Source: Methylobacterium sp. 17Sr1-1
GTDB taxonomy: Bacteria > Pseudomonadota > Alphaproteobacteria > Rhizobiales > Beijerinckiaceae
Direction: 5' to 3'
Assembly (NCBI RefSeq): GCF_003173775.1
Contig: NZ_CP029552.1
Location: forward strand, 397,001 to 461,000
Length of the DNA stretch: 64,000 bases
Below are positions 11,368 through 20,170 of this stretch, one piece after another. The translations under genes and the position numbers were made by a program. Below the pieces are notes generated by a model. That model did not search any database and was not told where the DNA came from. It worked only from the letters and a program-made list of their open reading frames with translations. Positions within the stretch are counted from its first letter, which is position 1. The number at the start of each line of letters is the position of its first letter.

Positions 11368-12747
11368 ATGAAGCGGGTGATCGCGGGAGCGTTGTCGCTG
11401 GGCGGCCTGATAATGGCAGCGCTGCCGGCCGTGGCGCAGGACAACAAGACGCTCACCGTCTGGTTCAGCAAGGGCTTCTACCGCTCCGAGGACGAGTCGC
11501 TCTGGGCGACGATCAAGAAGTTCGAGCAGAAGACCGGGATCAAGGTCGAGCTGTCGCAATACGCGATCCAGGACATGATCCCGAAGACCGTGGCGGCGCT
11601 CGATTCCGGCTCGCCGCCCGATGTCGGCTATTCCGACACCTACAACAACCAGGCCGCCGGCAAGTGGGCCTACGAGGGCAAGCTCGAGGACCTCACCGAC
11701 ATCCTCCAGCCGATGATGCCGCGCTTCGCGCCGCAGACCGTCGAGCACGTGCTGCTCATGAACGGGCAGACCAACAAGAAGGCCTATTACGGCTTCCCGC
11801 TCAAGCGCCAGACGCTCCACACCGAGATCTGGGGCGACATGCTGGACAAGGCCGGCTTCAAGCAGGCCGACATCCCGCAGAAATGGTCGGATTACTGGGC
11901 GTTCTGGTGCGACAAGGTCCAGCCCGGCTACCGCAAGGCCTCGGGCACCCGCACCTACGGCATCGGCGCGCCGATGGGCGTGGAATCGACCGACAGCTTC
12001 CAGTCCTTCTACGCCTTCATGGATGCCTACGACGCCAAGCTCGTCGACAACGACGGCAAGCTGACCGTCGACGACCCGAAGACCCGCGAGGGCGTGGTCA
12101 AGGCGCTGAAGGACTACACCGACCCCTACATCAAGGGCTGCGTGCCGCCCTCGGCGACGACCTGGAAGGACCCCGACAACAACGTCGCCTTCCACAACCG
12201 CACCACGGTGATGACGCACAACTTCACCATCTCGATCGCCGCGAAGTGGTACGAGGACAGCGTCAACCCGAACAACACCCCTGAGCAGCGCGAGGCCTCG
12301 AAGAAGGCCTATGAGGAGTCGATCATCACCGCGCCGTTCCCGGCCCGGCCCGACGGCAAGCCGATGACCTACCGCGCCGACGTCAAGCACGGCGTCGTCT
12401 TCTCGGGCGCCAAGAACAAGGCGGCGGCCAAGGAGTTCGTGAAGTTCATCATGGAGGAGGACAACCTCCGTCCCTACGTCGAGGGCGCGATCGGCCGCTG
12501 GTTCCCGGTCACCAAGGACTCGATCGAGAGCCCGTTCTGGCAGGCCGACAAGCACCGCAAGGCGGTCTACAACCAGTTCAAGTCCGGCACCGAGCCGTTC
12601 GACTACGTGAAGAACTACAAATTCACGCTGGTCAACAACGAGAACGTGTTCGCCAAGGCGATGAACCGGGTGGTGAGCGAGAAGGTCCCGGTCGAGAAGG
12701 CCGCCGACGAGATGCTGGCCCGCGTCAAGCAGATCGCCGGGCAGTAA
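11368..12747 (+). CDS. Sugar ABC transporter substrate-binding protein (family 1)
   Basis: This 459-residue periplasmic protein binds a carbohydrate-like ligand and delivers it to the two permeases that follow. A signal peptide covers residues 1-24 (ending AALPAVAQ), followed by a typical family-1 solute-binding fold that starts TLTVWFSKGFYRSEDESL. The ATG at 11368 is preceded by GGGAGGAA. The gene is followed by a 320-base gap with a family A repeat before the first permease, so that hairpin may lower permease expression relative to the binding protein, as is common for such hairpins. The neighbours suggest a sugar acid or polyol ligand, but this cannot be settled from sequence. Confidence 0.9.
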   Translation: MKRVIAGALSLGGLIMAALPAVAQDNKTLTVWFSKGFYRSEDESLWATIKKFEQKTGIKVELSQYAIQDMIPKTVAALDSGSPPDVGYSDTYNNQAAGKWAYEGKLEDLTDILQPMMPRFAPQTVEHVLLMNGQTNKKAYYGFPLKRQTLHTEIWGDMLDKAGFKQADIPQKWSDYWAFWCDKVQPGYRKASGTRTYGIGAPMGVESTDSFQSFYAFMDAYDAKLVDNDGKLTVDDPKTREGVVKALKDYTDPYIKGCVPPSATTWKDPDNNVAFHNRTTVMTHNFTISIAAKWYEDSVNPNNTPEQREASKKAYEESIITAPFPARPDGKPMTYRADVKHGVVFSGAKNKAAAKEFVKFIMEEDNLRPYVEGAIGRWFPVTKDSIESPFWQADKHRKAVYNQFKSGTEPFDYVKNYKFTLVNNENVFAKAMNRVVSEKVPVEKAADEMLARVKQIAGQ

Positions 12748-12794
12748 CGAGCACATATCGGCCTGAGCGTTCTCTCCCTTTGAAAGTAGAGCGC

Positions 12795-12907
12795 TTCCCC
12801 TCCCCCTTGTGGGGAGGGGCTAGGGGTGGGGGTGGTGCCGGAGAAGCCTCGCGCTCTACGCGGCCACCACCCCCACCCCCGACCCCTCCCCACAAGGGGG
12901 AGGGGAG
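12795..12907. repeat. Intergenic inverted repeat, family A copy 2
   Basis: The arms CCCCTCCCCCTTGTGGGG and CCCCACAAGGGGGAGGGG match family A copy 1 at 44-156, including the inner GGGGGTGGTGCCG. It lies in the gap 12748-13067 between the binding-protein and permease genes, where a stable hairpin could stabilise the upstream mRNA or attenuate transcription. I see no gene in this gap. Confidence 0.85.
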
Positions 12908-13067
12908 GGCGCGCGACCTTCCAACGGATCTGGCGCCAGCGGAACAAGAGGAGAGGCACCCATGCCTCGATCCACCCCATCCCGAGCGGGGTCCGGTCAC
13001 GGTGTGACCGGGGCCCGCTCTCGGTTTTCACGCAACCCCCATCCCGGCCTCGTCAGGGAGCCAGACC

Positions 13068-13937
13068 ATGTCCGCAACGGTCGCTGAGGCAGCGCCGGTC
13101 GCCGCGGCTCAGCCCTTCCGCCTGACCTCCTGGCAGGCCTGGGGGCTGATCCTGATCGCGCCCTACCTGCTGATCTTTCTGTTCTTCGTCATCTACCCGA
13201 TCGGCTACGGGTTGTGGCTCGCCCGCAGCCCGGCGAGCTACGTGCATCTGGCGGAAGATCCGATCTTCGCCCGCGCGGTCGTCAACACGCTGGTGTTCCT
13301 GATCGTCGGCATCAACGTGAAGATGGCGATCGCGCTGCTGCTGTCGGGCTTCTTCACCAACGAGCGGAAGTGGATCCGCTGGCTGTCGGTGCTGTTCATC
13401 CTGCCCTGGGCGGTGCCGTCGATCCCGACGATCCTGTCGGTCCGGTTCATGCTCAACCCCGAATGGGGCGTGGTGAACTCGCTGATCTTCCGCTTCACCG
13501 GCGAGGACGGCCCGAACTGGCTCAACGACCCGTGGCTGGCGCTGACGCTCGCCATCGGCGTCCATATCTGGAAGTCGCTGCCGTTCTGGACGCTGATCCT
13601 GCTCGCCGGCCGGCTCGCCATCTCGGCCGACCTCTACGAGGCGGCGTCCGTCGACGGCGCCAGCAAGTGGCAGAAGTTCCGGCACGTCACCTGGCCGTCG
13701 ATGCAGATGCTCTACGTCACCTGCACCATCCTGTCGATGATCTGGACGCTGGGCGACTTCAACTCGGTCTACCTGCTCACCGGCGGCGGCCCCGCCGACC
13801 TGACCCACGTGCTGGCGACGCTCGGCATCCGGTATCTCCGCCTCGACCAGGTCGACCATTCGATGGCGGCGGTGGTCTGCGCGATGCCCTTCGTGCTGCC
13901 GCTGGTCTACGTGCTGATGAAGAGGCTCTCGAAATGA
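13068..13937 (+). CDS. Sugar ABC transporter permease (MalF/UgpA type)
   Basis: The 289-residue inner-membrane protein has six hydrophobic segments and the ABC-permease EAA loop EAASVDGASKWQKFRHVTWP near residue 190. This loop contacts the ATPase subunit. It belongs to the carbohydrate uptake CUT1 group. The stop codon region overlaps the next permease start by four bases (13934-13937), so the two are translationally coupled. No gene for the matching ATPase is found in this cluster. Confidence 0.92.
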   Translation: MSATVAEAAPVAAAQPFRLTSWQAWGLILIAPYLLIFLFFVIYPIGYGLWLARSPASYVHLAEDPIFARAVVNTLVFLIVGINVKMAIALLLSGFFTNERKWIRWLSVLFILPWAVPSIPTILSVRFMLNPEWGVVNSLIFRFTGEDGPNWLNDPWLALTLAIGVHIWKSLPFWTLILLAGRLAISADLYEAASVDGASKWQKFRHVTWPSMQMLYVTCTILSMIWTLGDFNSVYLLTGGGPADLTHVLATLGIRYLRLDQVDHSMAAVVCAMPFVLPLVYVLMKRLSK

Positions 13938-14847
13938 GCACGACCACCACAGCCCGCGCGCCGCTCGCCGCTCCTTCGGCGGAGGAGCGCTCCGCCGCCC
14001 GGACCAACTGGCTGCGCGCCGCCGGCACCGAGGCCAAGCTCCTCCTCGTCGGCATCCCGGTCCTGCTCTGGACCGTGATCCCGATCTACCACCTCGTCCT
14101 GTTCGCGATCTCGCCGAAGCAGGACGCGATGTCGGGTGCGCTGTTTCCGGCCCACCCGACGCTGCAGAACTTCAGGATCGTGTTCGGGCAGCAGCACTAC
14201 TTCCTGTCGAACTTCTGGCAGCAATTCTGGAACTCGGCGGTCATCGCCTTCGCGACCGGGGTGCTGACGCTGCTGGTGGCCACCGCCGCCGCCTTCGCGA
14301 TCAGCCGCCTGAAGGTGAAGGGCGGCCGGACCGTGATGAACATGGCCCTGTTCACCTACTTCATCCCGGCCGCGTTCCTGGCCGTGCCGATGTACAAGAC
14401 GATGGGGCCTACGGGCTGCTCAACTCGAAGTGGGCGCTGATCCTCGCGATGGTGACGATCGCCAGCCCCTACGCGATCTGGGTGCTGAAGCAGGCCTCCG
14501 ACAAGCTGCCGGTGGAGCTCGACGAGGCGGCGATCATGGACGGCGCCTCGCCGCCCCAGCTCTTCCGCTTCGTCTACCTGCCGCTGATGGTTCCGTCGCT
14601 GGTCGCGATCGGCGTCTACGCGCTGCTGCTCGCCTGGAACGAGTACCTGTTCGCCTTCCTGCTCCTCTCCCGCGACACCGACGTGACCCTGCCGGTGGCC
14701 CTGGGGAGCTTCCTGGCGGCGGATGACTCGCCGTGGGAGCTGCTGATGACCACCGGGTTGATCTACGCTTTGCCGCCTGCCGCGATCTATTACGTGTTCA
14801 AGCGGTATATGGTGGGTGGGTTGACGGCGGGGGCGGTGAAGAGCTGA
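13934..14847 (+). pseudogene. Sugar ABC transporter permease (MalG type), frameshifted
   Basis: The reading frame from ATG 13934 encodes the first part of a CUT1 permease (through AVPMYKTMG) but hits a stop at 14438-14440 after a missense tail. A second frame continues the protein with YGLLNSKWALILAMV, then the EAA loop DEAAIMDGASPPQLF and the C-terminus ending at 14847. One base is missing in a run of G at 14404-14407: adding one G gives MGAYGLLNSKW and a normal protein of about 304 residues. Either the gene is inactive, or this is a sequencing error at a homopolymer. The rest of the gene shows no decay, which favours a recent event or an error. Confidence 0.88.
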
Positions 14848-14890
14848 ATACTTAGAAGAAATAGTTTCTGATCGAAAGCAGCCACGCTTT

Positions 14891-14910
14891 TGAAAAATCA
14901 AAATTTTTCA
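14891..14910. repeat. AT-rich perfect inverted repeat at left edge of insert
   Basis: TGAAAAAT and ATTTTTCA are perfect eight-base arms around CAAA. The repeat starts 43 bases after the permease stop, where base composition switches from GC-rich to AT-rich. It could be part of a terminator or a mark of the insertion event. Confidence 0.6.
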
Positions 14911-14951
14911 CGCCGCCCGCTTGCATTGCAAGTAGGCGGCGTTTTATATTT
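14911..14951 (+). terminator. Rho-independent terminator after sugar ABC operon
   Basis: CGCCGCC at 14911-14917 pairs with GGCGGCG at 14935-14941, with an inner CTTGC/GCAAG stem, and is followed directly by TTTTATATTT. It ends the ABC permease transcript and separates it from the AT-rich gene downstream. Confidence 0.75.
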
Positions 14952-14994
14952 CTGGCAGGCCACGCTTTTTGAGATATTTTTGGAGGATCATTAA

Positions 14995-17049
14995 GTGGGC
15001 AAGATCAAGTCTGATGTATTAAATCAGCATTTACGCTTATTCCCTAAAGAAAACGAAGTTTTAAAGCCTTTTTTATTCAATTTTGATATTAATTACGGGC
15101 GACGTGTAGATGTTAACAATTCACAGTTTTCGGCATATATATTAAGTCCTGATAGATTGATGAGGGATGGATTTGCTTTCACGGAAGAGTTGCTTTTGGT
15201 GCTATCTTCATTTCAGCGAATACAGCCACGAATAATGCAGGCAATTGAGAAGGTTCTAGACACGTCTCCCTTCAAAGGACGCGTCGACCCGCTAACATAC
15301 TTTCTAGTGTCGGGTGATGCCGGGGTTGAGGATTGGACGAACAAATATCTAACCGAGCATCCTCAAGCGCGTACCCCAATCCCTCTTTTTGTGGACTCTT
15401 TATCGAGTAATAAGAACGACAGATGGTTTATTAGAAATCAGCTATCTAGTAGATTGTATACACGAGATCTTTTTGATTATCAGCTTCCACTGGATGGAGA
15501 CCTATTTTTCTTTGGCCGGAAGAAAATTGTAGACGAATTTCTTGATGCTCTTAGGAAGGGCCAAAACAGAGGCTTGTTCGGGCTCCGAAAGACAGGTAAG
15601 ACTTCGTTTTTATTCAAGTTGGTTCGGACTTGTGATGATTTAAACATCGCAAAATCAGTATATATTGACTGCAAGCGACCAGATATTCGCACCTTAGATT
15701 GGAAAAACCTAATCAATTATATAGTACAAGAAATATCAAAAAAGACAGGAAAAAAATACGCAAGTGTAAAGGACCCTGTCAAAAATTTGATGAAATTGCT
15801 TGAAGCATTGCCTGACAATCTGAAAGTTTGCCTGATATTTGATGAGATTGAGTATATCTCTCCTCTTGCCCATCTAGATGTGCATTGGAGAAGTGATTTT
15901 GTGCCCTTCTGGCAGACCTTGTGGTCAATCCAAAGCGAGATGAGAAAAATTTCATTCGTCGTTGCTGGAGTAAATCCCTTCCTTTGTGAAGTAGATTTAA
16001 TCGATAAAACTCAAAATCCAATGTTTGGAATTGTACGACCCACTTATCTTACCGGCCTATCAGATGACGAGACCAAGCAGATGGTCACCGCCATTGGTGG
16101 TCGCATGGGGCTCGGATTTACCCCAGAGGCGGTGGCATATTTGCATATGCGATACGGTGGGCATCCATTGCTGACAAGAATGGCGTGTAGTTACACAAAT
16201 CAGAGCATATATCAGCAGGGGGCGACTCGCCCCGTGCCAGTTACGGATAAGCGTTTGCGAGTGGAGCAAAATGAGCGAGAGGAAGATTTGCATTTTTATT
16301 GTAGGCATGTTGTTTCTGAACTCAAAGAATTTTATAACGATGAGTACGACATGTTAGAAATGCTTGCGAGTGGTAACGTTGTTGATTTTAACGAAATGGC
16401 CGCTGAGCCTGGATGGGTAAGACATTTAAAATCTTATGGCATTATCTCTATTGCCGAGACTGGGAAGCCCGCATTTCGAATTCCAGTAATACAGAAATTT
16501 GTTGCCGCAGAACGATCTAAGAGGGAAGGGACACGCGAACCTCGCACTGTTATCGCGCAAGAAAAACGTCAAGAGTGGCTGGCTAGGAGGCGCACAAACA
16601 TACTGCATGACTTAAAGCTGCTGTTGCGTTCTATTTCGGCAAAGCAGATTTCTAATCCTTACAAAAGCGAATTTCTACCTGAGGCAGATCTTCTCCAAAA
16701 TATCAAATTAGTGAGCAGCTGGCAGGATTTTTCAGCATTTATAAATGACATAAATAAATGTTTGGTCGAAACAATTGATATAATCAATGGTAAGGGCTAT
16801 TTTTATGGATCTTTTAAGATGGTATATCCCGATTTATTTGATGCTTTGGCACGTATAAGGCTTCTGAGGAATAATGCGGATCATCTCAGGCTGAATGCGC
16901 AAGTTGAGGACGGTTTGAAGTCATATCTTTTAAGGGATCTCTTCGATCGTCCGGTCTCCCATTTCCAAGAGCCATGGTTTTTGTTGCAACAAATTGTTTT
17001 GGATGAGTTATTTTCCTCAGTTCAATATGAGATCGCGAGGATAGAGTGA
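14995..17049 (+). CDS. AT-rich P-loop (STAND/AAA-like) ATPase with C-terminal HEPN-type Rx4H motif
   Basis: This 684-residue protein is encoded by strikingly AT-rich DNA, unlike any neighbour. Residues 1-170 form a domain I do not recognise. Residues 170-430 are a P-loop ATPase: FGRKKIVDEF entry, Walker A GLRKTGKTS (196-204), Walker B VCLIFDE (278-284), and the lid motif YGGHPLLTR (387-395) typical of STAND and archaeal-type ATPases. A winged-helix-like segment follows at about 440-505. The last 160 residues are helical and contain RNNADH (625-630), which fits the R-N-x3-H active site of HEPN ribonucleases. The GTG start has GGAGG eight bases upstream. The architecture resembles single-gene anti-phage systems in which an NTPase sensor controls a nuclease. 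Function is inferred, not shown. Confidence 0.75.
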   Translation: MGKIKSDVLNQHLRLFPKENEVLKPFLFNFDINYGRRVDVNNSQFSAYILSPDRLMRDGFAFTEELLLVLSSFQRIQPRIMQAIEKVLDTSPFKGRVDPLTYFLVSGDAGVEDWTNKYLTEHPQARTPIPLFVDSLSSNKNDRWFIRNQLSSRLYTRDLFDYQLPLDGDLFFFGRKKIVDEFLDALRKGQNRGLFGLRKTGKTSFLFKLVRTCDDLNIAKSVYIDCKRPDIRTLDWKNLINYIVQEISKKTGKKYASVKDPVKNLMKLLEALPDNLKVCLIFDEIEYISPLAHLDVHWRSDFVPFWQTLWSIQSEMRKISFVVAGVNPFLCEVDLIDKTQNPMFGIVRPTYLTGLSDDETKQMVTAIGGRMGLGFTPEAVAYLHMRYGGHPLLTRMACSYTNQSIYQQGATRPVPVTDKRLRVEQNEREEDLHFYCRHVVSELKEFYNDEYDMLEMLASGNVVDFNEMAAEPGWVRHLKSYGIISIAETGKPAFRIPVIQKFVAAERSKREGTREPRTVIAQEKRQEWLARRRTNILHDLKLLLRSISAKQISNPYKSEFLPEADLLQNIKLVSSWQDFSAFINDINKCLVETIDIINGKGYFYGSFKMVYPDLFDALARIRLLRNNADHLRLNAQVEDGLKSYLLRDLFDRPVSHFQEPWFLLQQIVLDELFSSVQYEIARIE

Positions 17050-17087
17050 AAATATCCACAATGTGATATAAATTGGAATTTGAAGAT

Positions 17088-17122
17088 TTGTAGGGTATCG
17101 ACGATCAATCAATTCCCTACAA
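17088..17122. repeat. Inverted repeat at right edge of AT-rich insert
   Basis: TTGTAGGG at 17088-17095 and CCCTACAA at 17115-17122 are perfect eight-base arms with a 19-base spacer. The repeat lies 38 bases after the ATPase stop and 18 bases before the GC-rich DNA resumes at the end of the peptide-transport operon. It lacks a T-run, so it is a weak terminator candidate at best. Confidence 0.5.
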
Positions 17123-17140
17123 TCCTCATAGTAGCTTGTT

Positions 17141-18169
17141 TCAAGCCACCGCCGCCACACCCCCCGGCATCAACCGCCCTTCCTCCACCGCATGACACGC
17201 CACCCCATCCCGGAACGCCGGCACCTCCGCCTTGCACCGCTCATTCGCGAACGGGCAGCGCGGGTGAAACGTGCATCCTGACGGCGGGTTGATCGGGTTC
17301 GGGATCTCGCCCTGCACCGGCACGCGCTGCCGGCCGACATGCGCGAGATCCGGAACCGCGTCGAGGAGCATGCGGGTGTAGGGGTGTTTCGGGGCGGTGA
17401 AGAGCTCGCGGCCGCCGCCGATCTCGACGATGCGGCCGAGATACATCACGCCGATGCGGTTCGCCATGTGGCGCACCACGGCGAGGTTGTGGCTGATGAA
17501 CAGGTAGGTCAGGCCGAGCCGGTCCTGTAGGTCGCGCATCAGGTTCAGGATCTGGGCCTGGACCGAGACGTCGAGGGCCGAGGTCGGCTCGTCGGCGACC
17601 AGGAACTCGGCCTCGGAGGCCAGCGCCCGCGCGATGGCGATGCGCTGGCGCTGGCCGCCCGAGAAGGCGTGGGGGTAGCGCTTGCCGTCGTCGGGGTGCA
17701 GGCCGACCAGGGTCAGGAGCTCGCCGACTCGGGCCTGAATCTCGCGCTCGCCGGTGAGGAGCCCGAAGGCGCGGATCGGCTCAGAAATAATCCGGTCGAC
17801 CCGCCAGCGCGGGTTCATCGAGGCGTAGGGGTCCTGGAAGATCATCTGGATGCGCCGGCGCAGCTGCCGCCGCTCGGCGGCCTGGCGCGGGTCGGTCATC
17901 GAGATGCCGCTGATCGTCACCTCGCCGTCGGAGGGCGGCATCAGGCCGACCACCATGCGGGCGACCGTCGACTTGCCGGAGCCGGATTCGCCGACGATCG
18001 CCAGGGTCTCGCCCTTGGCGACCGAGAACGAGACGTGGTCGACGGCGCGCAGGTACTGACGCGGCTGGCGCTCGATCACCCGGTTGAGCCAGGGGCGCGA
18101 GACGTCGAACAGGCGGCGCAGGTCGCGGACCTGGACGTAGTCGGGCTGGGGAGTGATCACGGGCTTCAA
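17141..18169 (-). CDS. dppF: Dipeptide/oligopeptide ABC transporter ATPase (DppF type)
   Basis: This 342-residue cytoplasmic ATPase powers peptide import with DppD. It has Walker A GESGSGKST, the ABC signature SGGQRQR, Walker B FLVADEPTSALD and the H-loop SHNLAVV. The C-terminal CTFHPRCPFANERC segment is the extension typical of oligopeptide-transporter ATPases, whose paired cysteines may hold an iron-sulfur cluster. It is the last gene of a five-gene set running binding protein, DppB, DppC, DppD, DppF. Its stop codon sits exactly where the sequence changes from GC-rich to the AT-rich insert. Confidence 0.93.
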   Translation of the reverse strand: MKPVITPQPDYVQVRDLRRLFDVSRPWLNRVIERQPRQYLRAVDHVSFSVAKGETLAIVGESGSGKSTVARMVVGLMPPSDGEVTISGISMTDPRQAAERRQLRRRIQMIFQDPYASMNPRWRVDRIISEPIRAFGLLTGEREIQARVGELLTLVGLHPDDGKRYPHAFSGGQRQRIAIARALASEAEFLVADEPTSALDVSVQAQILNLMRDLQDRLGLTYLFISHNLAVVRHMANRIGVMYLGRIVEIGGGRELFTAPKHPYTRMLLDAVPDLAHVGRQRVPVQGEIPNPINPPSGCTFHPRCPFANERCKAEVPAFRDGVACHAVEEGRLMPGGVAAVA

Positions 18170-18197
18170 CGCGATGTGGGGCTTGGCGATAGGGGCT

Positions 18198-19181
18198 TCA
18201 TGCGGCGGCCTGTCCGGACGCGTCGTAGAGGTGGCAGGCGACCCGGTGCGAGCCGACCGTCAGGGGCTCGGGCCGGTCGATTGTGCAGCGGGCAAAGACC
18301 TTCGGGCAGCGCGGGTTGAAGGCGCAGCCGGGCGGGATCGCCGAGAGCCGCGGCATCGCGCCGGGGATCTGGGCGAGGCGATCGGAGTCGTGCGACAGGG
18401 ACGGGATCGCCCCCATCAGGCCCTGGGCGTAGGGGTGGAGCGGATCGCCCACCACGGCCGCCACCGGGCCGATCTCGGCGACGCGGCCGGCATACATCAC
18501 CGCGACGCGGTCGGCGGCCTCGGCGATCACCCCCATGTCGTGGGTGATCAGCATCACGGCGGTGCCGTGGTCGCGCCCGAGGCGCTTCAGCAGCGTGATG
18601 ATCTGGGCCTGGACCGAGACGTCGAGGGCCGTCGTCGGCTCGTCGGCGATGATCAGCTCCGGCTCGGCGGCGAGCGCCAGCGCGATGACGACGCGCTGCC
18701 TCATGCCGCCCGAGAATTCGTGCGGGAAGCCGTCGATGCGCCGCTCCGGCGCCGGGATGCCGACCTCGGCCAGAAGGTCGATCGCGCGCTGGCGGGCGGC
18801 CCTGGCCGACAGGTCGGTGTGGGTGCGGATCGTCTCCTCGATCTGCCGGCCGACCCGGTAGAGCGGGTTGAGGCTGGTCAGCGGGTCCTGGAAGATCATG
18901 CCGATGCGCTTGCCGCGCACCTTCCGCATCGCTTCCGGCGAGAGGTTGTCGATGCGCTCGCCGTTGAGCAGAATCTCGCCGCCGGCGATGCGGCCGGGCG
19001 GGTCGATCAGGCCGATCACCGCCGAGCCGGTCACCGACTTGCCGGCACCGGACTCGCCGACGACGCCGAGCACCTCGCCGCGGTTGATCTCGAAGGAGAC
19101 GCCGTCGAGCGCGGTCAGCACGCCGCGGCGGGTGGCGAACTCGACCCGCAGGTCGCGCACCGAGAGGACGGGTTGGGTCAT
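18198..19181 (-). CDS. dppD: Dipeptide/oligopeptide ABC transporter ATPase (DppD type)
   Basis: The 327-residue ATPase has Walker A GESGAGKS, signature SGGMRQR, Walker B LIIADEPTTALD and the C-terminal CAFNPRCPKVFARC segment of the oligopeptide family. It pairs with DppF to drive transport through DppB and DppC. The ATG at 19181 (MTQPVLSV) gives the usual N-terminus, with 17 bases to the preceding permease gene. The gene lies 28 bases upstream of dppF. Confidence 0.93.
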   Translation of the reverse strand: MTQPVLSVRDLRVEFATRRGVLTALDGVSFEINRGEVLGVVGESGAGKSVTGSAVIGLIDPPGRIAGGEILLNGERIDNLSPEAMRKVRGKRIGMIFQDPLTSLNPLYRVGRQIEETIRTHTDLSARAARQRAIDLLAEVGIPAPERRIDGFPHEFSGGMRQRVVIALALAAEPELIIADEPTTALDVSVQAQIITLLKRLGRDHGTAVMLITHDMGVIAEAADRVAVMYAGRVAEIGPVAAVVGDPLHPYAQGLMGAIPSLSHDSDRLAQIPGAMPRLSAIPPGCAFNPRCPKVFARCTIDRPEPLTVGSHRVACHLYDASGQAAA

Positions 19182-19198
19182 CGGGGTTTCTTTGGGTG

Positions 19199-20155
19199 TC
19201 ACTGGAGCTTGGGGTTCAGGGCGTCGCGCAGCCAGTCGCCGAGCAGGTTGATCGCCAGCACCAGGCCGGCCAGCGCCAGGCCCGGAAAGGCGACGATCCA
19301 CCACTCGCCCGAGAACAGGAAGCGGTTGCCGGTGCGGATGAGCGTGCCGAGGGAGGGCATCGTCTCCGGCAGGCCGGTGCCGAGGAAGGAGAGCGTCGCC
19401 TCGGTGATGATGGCGAGCGCGAGGTTGATGGTGGCGATGACGAAGACCGGGCCGGTGACGTTCGGCAGGATGTGGCGGGTGAGGATCACCGGCGCCGACA
19501 GGCCGATGAGCCGCCCGGCCTGGACGTAGTCCTTGTTCTTCTCGACCATCACCGAGCCGCGCACGGTGCGGGCGTACTGGACCCAGAACGACAGGCCGAT
19601 CGCCACCACGATGAGGGCGATCTGCGCGTTCGCCTCCATGTGGCCGCCGGCCACCGCCTTGGCGACGCCGTCGACGATGAGGGCGATCAGGATTGCCGGG
19701 AAGGTCAGCTGCACGTCGGCGACGCGCATGATGACCGTGTCGACCCAGCCGCCGGCATAGCCCGCGATCAGCCCGAGGCCGATGCCGATGAAGCCCGACA
19801 GCAGCACGCCGAGCACGCCGACGAGGAGCGACAGGCGCATGCCATAAAACACCGCCGAGAGCACGTCGCGGCCCTGGTCGTCGGTGCCGATCAGGAACGG
19901 CGCCTGCCCGTCGGCGTACCAGAGCGGCGGCAGGTTGGCGTTCATCAGCTCGAGCTGCGCCGGATCGTAGGGGTTCTGCGGCGAGATGAGGGGGGCCAGC
20001 AGCGCCAGCGCGATGAACAGCACGGTGGCGAAGAAGGCCGCCATCGCGAGCTTGGAGCGCCGGAAGTTGGCGAAGAGATCGGAATCGAGGAAGCGCGCGA
20101 GGCGCGAGGGCGGCGCCGCGGCGGTCAGGGCTGGCGCGGGAGCGGGGGAGGCCAT
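19199..20155 (-). CDS. dppC: Dipeptide ABC transporter permease (DppC type)
   Basis: This 318-residue permease has the DppC-type N-terminal cytoplasmic tail, the first membrane segment near residue 45, the large periplasmic loop with PLWYADGQAPFLIGTDDQGRD, and five further membrane segments. The coupling loop is near AGRLIGLSAPVILTRHILPN. A TTG at 20167 is in frame upstream, but the ATG at 20155 is the better start, with GAGGA ahead of it and 15 bases from the dppB stop. Confidence 0.92.
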   Translation of the reverse strand: MASPAPAPALTAAAPPSRLARFLDSDLFANFRRSKLAMAAFFATVLFIALALLAPLISPQNPYDPAQLELMNANLPPLWYADGQAPFLIGTDDQGRDVLSAVFYGMRLSLLVGVLGVLLSGFIGIGLGLIAGYAGGWVDTVIMRVADVQLTFPAILIALIVDGVAKAVAGGHMEANAQIALIVVAIGLSFWVQYARTVRGSVMVEKNKDYVQAGRLIGLSAPVILTRHILPNVTGPVFVIATINLALAIITEATLSFLGTGLPETMPSLGTLIRTGNRFLFSGEWWIVAFPGLALAGLVLAINLLGDWLRDALNPKLQ

Positions 20156-20170
20156 GACGTTGAACAATCC

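Noticed and set aside
14398..14412. Programmed frameshifting in the permease gene
   Set aside because: The site has only a four-G run with no slippery heptamer or strong downstream structure, and such programming is not known for these permeases. A mutation or sequencing error is simpler.
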